A DNA stretch of 64,000 nucleotides from Auricularia sp. M13. Its lineage: Eukaryota; Basidiomycota; Agaricomycetes; Auriculariales; Auriculariaceae. Shown in pieces: positions 55,533 to 64,000 of this stretch. Where the stretch lies: positions 3,906,001-3,970,000 of the forward strand of contig CM073194.1 of the NCBI GenBank assembly GCA_037042915.1, written 5' to 3'. The stretch's first letter is position 1; the number at the start of each line of letters is the position of its first letter. Both the position numbers and the translations under genes were made by a program. The notes below the pieces were generated by a model. It was not told the origin of the DNA. It worked only from the letters and a program-made list of their open reading frames with translations, and searched no databases.

Positions 55533-58014
55533 ATGCAGCCTGGGCATCCGGGCCCACAGCCTGGCTACGGTCATCAGCCTGGCGGGCACTACGGCACTCC
55601 TGGGCAAAATAACGCACCTGCAGCTTCATTCTATATGACTGCGCCGCCCCCAGGTAGCCACGGTCCGTCAATGCAGCAGCCAGGCCACATATATCCGCAC
55701 TCTGGCCAGGGCCCTGGGTACGGACCACCTCATACAGCCTCTGTGTTGCCAGAAGCCTTTGCTACGCAGAACTACGGTGGCCAGTCAGGAAATGGGTATC
55801 CTACAGTTACTCCGAGCTACGTACCAGGCCATGGACAGTCTTATGGTACGGCGCCGCATCCAAGTGCATCATCCACTGGCGGTGGACCGAACTTCACGTC
55901 GCCCGGACAAGCGGCGGTGCCAGGCGGAATGCCCGGTGGACACGGGCCTGCAGGTTATCAGCACGACATGTATGCACCACGGCAGCCACCAGGGACGTAC
56001 CAGCAGCAGCAGTGGCCTTCAGACGCAGGCGCAGCACACGGCACACCATCACATTTTGGCCAACCACATTTTCCTCCGATTGCGCCCATCACAACCTTGC
56101 CGGCGTCCACGGTCCATGCCCCTGTGCAGACAGTCTCAGATGCGCGCAGCCGTGTGCAGATTCAGGCGCCGGTGCAGACGACCGATGCAGAGAAAGAAGG
56201 TGCTCGGGCGGCCGCGGCCGCTGCTGCCAAACAAACCCGTCTAGAGGCGCGGAAGCGGCGTGAGGAGCAGTGCCGTGAGGCGCAGCTCAAGGCGCGCGAG
56301 AGCTTGCCACGTTTGGAGTTCCCAGCGGAGGAGGAGAACGATAGTCTGGTGTTTCCGACTCGGCCCGACCCATCTGCATACTCAAAAATCAACGATGTTC
56401 TCGAAAGACTCAGCGACGTTACTGTCCGGCAGAAATACCTCGAGGAAGACCTAATGGCCGCCCAGGACAACATTGAGGATCTTGAAGAGCATAACACGGA
56501 GCTGGCGACTGCGCTCAGTGCGCTCGTGGCGGTGGATGCGTCAGGCCGGCGGGAAGACTCGCGGCATATCGCGCAGAAGCATACACAGCTCAAGGTTAGT
56601 AGAACAAGAGCCTCGAGGCAATGCGACTGACCTGTATCAGGATGCAATCCACCAGATGACACGGAAACTGCTCGGTGTTGCAAGCGAGAAGGATGACTTA
56701 CCTGGTCCTCTCGAACCCGACGCTCCGCCCCGCCAAGATCCCGCAAGTAAAGCTCGACTGTGGAATCCAAACTGGGATGTCTTGATTACCGCAAAAATCA
56801 ATCGCGAATTTCTGGAAGAGGTTGTTAGCAAGACCCTGGAACAGCAGCAGGTGCGCGCTTGCCGAAACGAGTTGCCTGACGACTCACACACGTTGTGCAG
56901 CAAATTGGTGCGGCCTCTCTTGTGCCTGCGGAGTCACTCAAGCCTGCGTATGCGATGTCGATTGCGAAGGGCTACTGGCGACACTTGGCTGGCGTGTATG
57001 TGGCCCAAAATAGCGAGGCAGCGGCGGAAAAACGAGATGGACGCAAGGCTGCAAACAAACATCGGTCGCGGCGCCATATGGTGTGTCCATTGGTGTCTAT
57101 CCTGCTGAAACATTAGGCCTGACCACGACACAAAGACCGCGACACACCTGCGCCAGGCCGCTCCACAGTTCGATGCGCTGTACGGCGTCGAGAATAGTAT
57201 TGGCCTTGTTGACTCGGACCTATGTTCAGACCTCTTCAGCAGCGACAACGACGTGTGGAACAGTGACATCGATCAAGCGCGTCAGACGACCAAGTCGGGC
57301 AAAGGCGCATGGGCGCGCGTACCGCCTGCGCATCGCAACAAGACGGTATGTTGCACCCGAAACAGAGCACTTGTGCTGAAATAGACTGCGCCATAGTGCA
57401 CTGCGATATACTATCGCATGGCTGCGATGCGTGTGAATCAGCCCGAGGAGGACCCAATGGAAGCAGACGACGAAGGCGTTGGGAACGGAAAGAAGAGGAA
57501 GGGCAAGCGCAGCACACTGCATCCGCGAAAACGCGCCGCGCCTGTCACCAAGCGCTTCCACGCTCCACATGGCATGCTGTCGCCGCGTGTGCCAGGACCG
57601 CCGAAGGGTGCAAAACCGCCCGTGCCCTTCAATCTGATCAGCAAGGGCTGGCTGAAAGAGGAGGACCATGCAGATACCTTCATTTCAGGGCCACCTGTGG
57701 CGGGGTTCGACCGCAGCGTATTCAAGTTCAAAGTCTCGGACTTCCATGAGGACGACTGGGAGGTTCTTCAGCTTATGGAGACAACGGACGAGGACACCGC
57801 AAACAGTCTAACCCTGCAGCTCACTTCCAAGCCAAGGTCTAGCCGCCGCCCGGCGAGCGCAGTCGAATCGAGGGCAGGATCCTCGGCAAGCAGTGCTCCA
57901 GGGTCACGAAGCTCGTCACCAAGCCGTCCGGCGACCAGCCCAGGTGCTTCATCGTCTGTCGCTGCTTCCAGCGCGGCCCAATGTATGTCGCTTTCTGGCA
58001 TAGGTGATAGTTAG
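55533..58014 (+). CDS. Second (non-transposase) protein of the CACTA element
   Basis: Begins MQPGHPGPQPGYGHQPGG with a long Gly/Pro/Gln-rich low-complexity head. A basic coiled-coil part ('RLEARKRREEQCREAQLK', 'QDNIEDLEEHNTELATAL') follows. Downstream exons give 'DAIHQMTRKLLGVASEKD', 'WNPNWDVLITAKINREFLE', 'KPAYAMSIAKGYWRHLAG' and 'CSDLFSSDNDVWNSDID'. The last exon, rich in basic and Ser/Pro tracts ('RKRAAPVTKRFHAPHGM', 'DFHEDDWEVLQLMETTD'), ends at 58014. By position it is the counterpart of a TnpA-like DNA-binding partner, but no homology to TnpA is evident. Confidence 0.6.
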
Positions 58015-58299
58015 CTAACATGACGATAGCGGAGGGGTGAACCATTACCAATCTTGACGACGACGCTCAGTCAAAGCGATATTGAGTTTTTAATATTAGT
58101 CTACCACAGGTTCGTTCGATCTACACTGCTACCTCGCCTATGTGTCCTAGCAAGTTTTGCGGTCAGTAAAGTAGTAGTACTAGTGGTATTAAAGAGTGTG
58201 TTGTGCGTACCTTATCCAATCCAATCGTGGCCCAAGCTTCAGTTCCAGCTACCACGACGGGGACACGAGCAACATGGTTCCTAATAGACATCACATCTA

Positions 58300-61200
58300 T
58301 CAGGCTTGGAGCACCGATGCTGGTGTCATAAACATCCCGCCTCCAGAGCCGCCGGTCAAAGTGGGATCTGTATGCAGCCGCACAATGTAGCGATGAATAA
58401 TAGACATAGTAGACGGATTTGGCACATACGTTGTGCCCCAGGAGTCCGGGATATTGTCGATGGCAATCGGCGTGAACCAGCGCATGTGTGCCCATAAGAA
58501 TACGTCGCCTGTGCCTGCCTGTTGAAAGGAAACAATGTCCATGATCTCGCCGACTCGCGTGTAAAGTCCGCTGAACCCTGGAACTATTGCGGAGACGAGG
58601 GACTTGTTGACGTTTCCATGGTATGTTGAAGCGTGATACCTGCGCCCCCGGACGGTGACATGCTCGTAGAAAGTGGCTGATGAGGTAAGCGGTTGAGACC
58701 GCGCGGTCGGAGCGTTGAAGAGAGCATGATAGAGTCGTAAATGGGGCTGTGTCCGGCGTAGCTCTGACAAGATAGCTTGGTAGAGAATGTTGCCCATATC
58801 GCGTCTCTGGTAAGCCCGACTGAGCTGGAACACGCAGTCTAATTCACCTGTAAATAATTTTGGCTAGGTGTGGTGAATTGCCCAACGTACCGTGACCTTG
58901 TGCGCGTATGCCGGTATTCTCCAGATCAGTGGCTAACTGGGAAAGTCCCGCGAGTGTTCCACGCTCTTCGTGAGTAGCCTTGGACATTTGCTCTGCGCAT
59001 AGGTTGGTAATTGAGCCCTCAGGAGTCCTTAGTAATTGGTAAACCTGTCGTATGGTCAGATTCACCGGTATCAAACTTGTGCCGGACTCACGAGACGAGA
59101 AGTGCTGCACGTTCGAAGGAACTCAGTAAAGAAGGTGGTTTCAAGATCGCCGTTCCCGTGATTATTCGTGTTGTAGCTCTTAAGCACCCGGTTGAGCCGT
59201 TCGAAGAGAAATGTCCAGAAGCCGCAGAGCGGTCCGAAGGCACGGGCATAGTCGGCGACATGTATCGCGTAATGGTGATTTGGTCGTATGCTTCCCGTTC
59301 CATAGAGCTGGCTCATATCATGACCAGTACTTGGAATATTAAAGGGAACTACTCACTGGAATAATCTCTGCGCAATAATCACGGAGAAGCTGCTCGGCTT
59401 CATCGATTTTGGCGTCGGTGAATGAGTGGCGAAGAAGGATGTGTAGTGCCGTCGAGAGTAACTGAAAATGTGCAGGATCATCAGGATGCATAGTAAATGG
59501 GATCTCTGGCACTGGTCGTGTACGCTGAGGTGCTGGGCGCTTTCGCTTTGTGCCAGCAGTGGTGCCCGTTGCATTCGTATCTGCAGGCGCAGTACTACTA
59601 CCGGCCTGAGCTTCTGCGCGATCAGCGACCTCACTGCGCGCGGAGGCTTTGGCGAGCCTCCGCTGCTCTGCTGCCAGTTCCTTCTCGCGAGTCCGATCCT
59701 CTGCAGCAGTGCGTTTCTGCCGCTCGAAGTGAGCCACGGCTTCACGGCGGTCCAATCCCGGCTCAGCGGACTCGAGACTTCTGTCCCAAAGCTGAGGGAT
59801 CTGAAGCGAGTAAGTATAACAGTTCCCAGACATAATTCAGACACACAGTCAAGGGGCCCATGGTGGTTGCCAGAATGATCCATTGATCTGCGGTGAGAGA
59901 GCCACCAGCTGGAACGCCGATCTCCTTCGGCAGACGACCCAAGTAATCAGGAACGATGCACTGGTCAAGTGCAGTCATCAGAAAAGTGGACCGCAGTTTG
60001 CGAAGGGTTACTCACAAGCGAAATCAATTCGTGCAGCTTGTGCAGTTTGGACTCAGTCAAGATACCATTCTGCACCCAAATATGATAAAACTGTGTTTTA
60101 ACAAGCCCTGATTTCGCACATAAGCATATGCGAAATAACAGGCAAGAGAAGCCTACCTAAAGCCAGATTGTGCATCGGGTCAATGACAACTTGCTTGACC
60201 AGGTCGAAGTACGGGAGGCGTGACAGCTGGGAATACCGGGTAGCGTGTTCCTTGACAAATGCGTCGCGCTCTCCCTTCGTCCGAAGCTGTCTATAGCGCT
60301 CGCCAAGTTCACGCTGTTCTTCGTTTGTACGCGGAGGAGAAACTGAACTATATGAGTACGGATTACATTAATTGAGAAAGCAAGGACGTACAATCACGCT
60401 TGAACGCATCAGCGGACGCCATCTCATCGCTCTTGCACCAACAGTAATGGCAGAAGAAGCGGTGGCGGTGAGACGCAAAGCCAGCAACTTTGTGCGCGGC
60501 CGGTTTGTCGCAGACCAGAGCCAGCAAGATAACGCGGACAAGACGGCCTGGCGTGTTTTAGTAGAGGTTGACGTCGTCCACACGGATGGCGCGCGCACCT
60601 TGCGGACAGGACGGCGTATGAACAATTATGCCATCCTTCCAGAGTCGTAGCAGGTCGCTAACTATTGGACGGATGAAACGCTGAACTTCATCGCCGCTCT
60701 GCTCCTTCGGCCCTGGTAAAATGCTTGTACAGATGAGATTTGCTGTGCGAAATCTACGCGGTATGGTGAGACAGCGGACAATGCTCCACATGGCCGAAAC
60801 ACGTACCTTTCCGCCTCAGAGAGATTAGCTATCGAAAATGATGTCGGGCACGACGAGTGTGAGGGTGCGGTATTACTGACAATATGCGAGAACCTGTACA
60901 CGGTAGATGTGGTCAGCCAATCTACAAAGCTAATCTCAGACCAAGAGCGCACCAGTCTAATCCCCACATGACTCCAAGGCGAAGCTCGCCATCCGGGCCG
61001 TTCTCACAGCCTGAGTCGTTTCGCCAGAACAGTGTACCGTCGTGAGCCTTGAGGTTGCGAACCACCTGACCATCAAACACATCGTGATACTCGCCGGGAA
61101 CCCTCGAGCGTTTCCTCCATGCATCGCAAGTTGCCTCAACGCCAGGCTGACTGAGAATTGTTGCGAGCTGCGCTGAGATGGGGCAGTAAGGATACTTGAT

Positions 61201-62313
61201 GACGGGAACGTCGCTGACGACCCGTTTGCCGTTCCTAGTCGTCGTACGAAATAGTGGCTCATCACAAGCAGGGCATACGTCGGGAGGATTGACGGACGGA
61301 AAGACCTCGCGGCACTTGGGACAGACAGGCAGCAATTGAATGTTGACGTCTGTCCCAATCGCGCGACGGACCGATTTCAGCGTGACGAACGTCCTACGCT
61401 TGAGATCCGGGTAACCAAGGAAGTAGAACAACAGGCCGAATACATGGAGCAGAACCTGGCACGGCGCCCGGGGAAGATGCCACTGCTCATGTAGCCAGTT
61501 CACGGTGACGTAGACTGTCGCAAGAATGGGGTCAAGATGAGACAAATCGGAATCTCCATTGGACGGATCGAATTCAGGGTCGTGAAAAGGGTCAGGGTCA
61601 TCAACGTCCTCAGCGACTGTGTCAGAATCGGGCAGAGATACTGTGTCGTCCTCAACGCTGTCCTCGTAGCCACCGTCTACATCCGCGAGGTCGTCCAGTT
61701 GTGCCGCATCGTCGAGCGGGTGCGTGGCGTCGTCCAGGGCACGTTGATATGCCCGAGTAATCCGGCGCTCAATATCTGACGGCTTTGGGAGCGTGTCCGC
61801 AACACGCTGAGTGAGAGGCACTGCAGCCGCAGACGCAGCTGCGTTTGTAGTCTCAAACGCATCGACGAGCGCAGAGAGCTCCGATGTCCGCAAAGGGGAC
61901 TGGCAGAGCAGTAGAAACTCGTCGCCTGCAGTACTTGAGGCAGCGGCGAGCAGTTCGGCACCGTCGAGCAACTGCGAAACGGGGAGAGTTGTCGGGCCGA
62001 CGGGAAATCTGTTGCCAGACAGCGACGAAGAAGACTCGGCAGAGACAGTACCACCGTAAGGCACGGAGTCGGGTATGGCAGCTGAAGGAGTAACTGAGAT
62101 ACCGCTGGAGCTCGCCTGGTCAACGACTGTTGCAGACGGTGCCCGTGGTGCGTCAGGAACCGTCCTGGAGCGGGATTGGAGCCGCAAAGATTTTTCTGCA
62201 TGGGACTTGGCAACATTCTGGGTGACCTGTCGCCCAGAGGAGCCACATGTGTGCTGGCATCGACAGGTAACGAGCTTCCGACGGCTAGTCATGAGTTCTG
62301 TGCCTGTGCTCAT
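58300..62313 (-). CDS. Tnp2-type CACTA transposase
   Basis: Starts MSTGTELMTSRRKLVTCR at 62313 with a Cys-rich N-terminus and a Ser/Ala-rich region. Zinc-ribbon-like 'VCPKCREVF'/'VCPACDEPLF' and 'MWGLDW' (candidate first catalytic Asp) follow, then 'APSHSSCPTSFSIANL', 'SILPGPKEQSGDEVQRF', 'IVSDLLRLWKDGIIV', 'ALVCDKPAAHKVAGF' with 'FFCHYCWCKSDE', and 'VVIDPMHNLALGLVK'. Further on is 'RAFGPLCGFWTFLFERLN' (candidate acidic residue). The C-terminal part is 'WAHMRWFTPIAIDNIPD', ending at 58300. These blocks match Agaricomycete Tnp2-family transposases. There are about ten exons with short introns. It looks intact. Confidence 0.82.
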
Positions 62314-62927
62314 GAATTTAGTCTTCTGGCAACAACTTCATAAGTACTGAGGGCTACATACGTGAGCAGATACGGCCTGAAGAGAGCAGGAGCACAGAGC
62401 ACAATGCCCACCGCTAGACTAGCTGGTGGAGCACCGGTGGCACGCAAAGGGCACGCGACAGCGGTTGACGCAGTCGTATGAGTAGCTGATCAAGGAGCGC
62501 GTCGCGGACTTGCAAGTTTCTGCGCTCAACTCTGCGCCAGCGTGTTAGGCACTTCGACAAGAGGATTCATCGTGTTACATGAAATGCACGGATGTGGCGT
62601 TGCCGCGACATGTGATCGACACCGATCCATCCTGCGCCGGATTGCTCCATGATCACGAGCGGGAAACATCCGACTCCGCGAGCTGCCAAGATCTATTCAC
62701 ACTTGCACGCACGAATGGCCAAGAGCAATATCAAAGCAAATCCATAGGCAGTCCTGCTCTTGCCAGTTTAGAACCGATAGCGTATCCCGTGGTAGCAGAA
62801 CGTGGACATAGGTAGTATTCTGAACTATTCAGACACCTGATTTCCCTTGGATTTGACTCCAATCAGGTGCTTCTACAGCTTTGGATACGATGCGGCAGGA
62901 AGTAAACATTATCTGGTTTCCCCAGTG

Positions 62928-62930
62928 AAT
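62928..62930 (+). repeat. Right 3-bp target-site duplication (AAT)
   Basis: AAT directly after the element end ...CCCCAGTG, pairing with 54993-54995. Confidence 0.85.
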
Positions 62931-63753
62931 GTCGCGTCGGTTATTGGCAACCACTCGGTGCCTGTGCTTCAATGGCTAACGCTGGAGCACATCACATTCG
63001 CTGTTCTTCCCTACCTCGACGTCAACGATCCCACTAACTGCTACTCCTATGAAGACGTCGGCGACGTCTTGAAGAACATGATCCAGATGCTGGAGGTAGG
63101 TATCTGATCTCCCATTAATTGCGTACTAAATCCCTGTGAAGGCCGTCACGTTCTGTCATTCCAAGCTAGTAGCCCATCTGGTCCGTTTTGAAACCATTAG
63201 ATTGCCATATACTGATACATTACGCAGGATCTCTTCGAAGGAAACTTTTTGTGCAACTATCGTGGCGGCTTAGGAGTCGAAATGACCATGCTGCACGTGC
63301 CCGGCGAGCGTGCACCGCTCTTCAGGTCTCTGTACCCATTCATGATCTACCTGATCGATTTCGACACGGCCGTATGCTTTGACGTGGGCACCGATCCAGC
63401 AACGCATCGCATTACTGGCCTTCCACCGAACGTTGCGGCCGCTTACTACAACCGTCCGAAATGCCCCGAGATGACAATGGATGTGCCATACTGCCCGTTC
63501 CTTGCAGATGTTTGGCAGCTCGGGACAACTTTCCAGGAGCTTCGTGTGCGTGGAATCGTTCAAGGAAGGCGTATGTACTCACACACCGCAGCTTGATTTG
63601 TCCGCGCTCCCGCAGCCGGTGCGAGCTCTTATCGATAGGATGACTTCTGAGAATCCGTCTGATCGCCCGTCGTCGGCTGCTGCACTGAAGGAATTGCGCA
63701 ACATTGTATTCAAGATGGAGACGGCGGAGCTACGGGCCTATGTACCTATCTAG
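62928..63753 (+). pseudogene. 3' part of the second kinase-like gene, after the CACTA element
   Basis: Resumes 'NVASVIGNHSVPVLQWLT' exactly where the 5' part stops. It continues 'CYSYEDVGDVLKNMIQM', an intron, 'AVTFCHSKLVAHL', then 'DLFEGNFLCN', 'YLIDFDTAVCF', 'PFLADVWQLGTTFQEL' and 'DRPSSAAALKELRNIV', ending at 63753. The region near 63545-63595 ('SFKEG') suggests the last intron. It aligns throughout with the intact copy at 53.1-54.0 kb. Confidence 0.83.
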
Positions 63754-64000
63754 ATTCTGAATCGTAAATCTGTTTGGCGTCGTTGAACCAAGCGCGGGCC
63801 TTCAGTCTCACACATGACCAAATACCTACCGATGAATGGAGTGAAATGACTTATCTGCGCTACGGGACGTGGGAAAAGAATTTTCTGTTTCCTCGGCGAC
63901 TTGGGAGTGTTCTCTAACCCGCCCTTCCGTCTCACCTCGCCCATAATAGGTACATGACCCCCAAACTCGGCCCCTAGTGCGTATAAGAGGAAGAGTCTGA
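63754..64000. other. No gene seen
   Basis: The 3' flank of the split kinase-like gene; no coding signal up to the window edge. Confidence 0.4.

Larger units (their letters stand above)
54996..62927. mobile_element. CACTA (CMC/EnSpm, Tnp2-type) DNA transposon, about 7.9 kb
   Basis: The left end is CACTGCAGG..., and the right end read inward is CACTGGGG.... Both begin CACTG, the CACTA-type terminus. They are flanked by a 3-bp AAT duplication, as expected for this superfamily. The element holds a minus-strand Tnp2-like transposase (58300-62313) and a plus-strand second protein gene (55533-58014), in convergent orientation. Both appear open through their exons, so the copy looks whole and probably young. 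The TIRs beyond the first five bases match only in part, as is common for fungal CACTA elements. Confidence 0.85.

Noticed and set aside
1-64000. Retroelements, LTR pairs, virus-like genes
   Set aside because: No reverse transcriptase, integrase, capsid-like motif or direct LTR pair was noticed; the mobile DNA seen is of the DNA-transposon kind.
1-64000. CRISPR arrays, operons, bacterial ribosome-binding sites
   Set aside because: Intron-rich eukaryotic nuclear DNA; none expected and none seen.

Overview
The window looks like nuclear DNA of a basidiomycete fungus, most likely an Agaricomycete. Genes are dense and cut by many GT-AG introns of about 45-95 nt. They include typical families of that group: F-box proteins with divergent tails, protein-kinase-like proteins with altered HRD and DFG motifs, a CSC1/OSCA-type channel, and a Tnp2-type CACTA transposon. 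Gene models come from reading frames and splice signals alone, so small exons and some start codons are approximate.

Layout. 1-9.5 kb: a HECT-like E3 ligase of the UBE3D/Ipa1 type (cut by the window edge), an F-box protein, a flavin monooxygenase and an unknown protein. 10.1-17.3 kb: a CSC1/OSCA1-type cation channel whose start codon is split by an intron, the endosomal SNARE Tlg1/syntaxin-6, and a thiamine-diphosphate enzyme. 17.5-31.2 kb: a large inverted duplication. Each arm holds an FAD-dependent oxidoreductase convergent with an unknown nuclear-type gene. The right copy of that gene carries two N-terminal BRCT-like repeats that the left copy lacks. The spacer holds a 44-residue secreted cysteine-rich peptide, a near-perfect palindrome and an RNF5/RMA1-type membrane RING ligase. 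31.5-36 kb: a GRIP-domain golgin, two small unknown genes and a gene-poor stretch. 36.7-41 kb: a kinase-like gene, a mariner-type MITE, coatomer epsilon and an intron-containing tRNA-Lys(CTT). 40.9-46 kb: a membrane protein gene interrupted by a hAT-type MITE with a perfect 8-bp target duplication. 46.1-52 kb: a modular cysteine-rich gene, two F-box/LRR-like proteins, and ESCRT-II subunit SNF8. 52.7-63.8 kb: one intact kinase-like gene and a second copy split by a 7.9-kb CACTA transposon with TIRs and a 3-bp duplication.

Housekeeping trafficking genes (TLG1, the golgin, coatomer epsilon, SNF8) are scattered among lineage-specific families; I see no biosynthetic cluster or operon-like unit. 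The most informative features are structural: the inverted duplication with domain loss, three datable DNA-transposon insertions (two inside genes), and two small cysteine-rich secreted-type genes that ordinary ORF calling misses.
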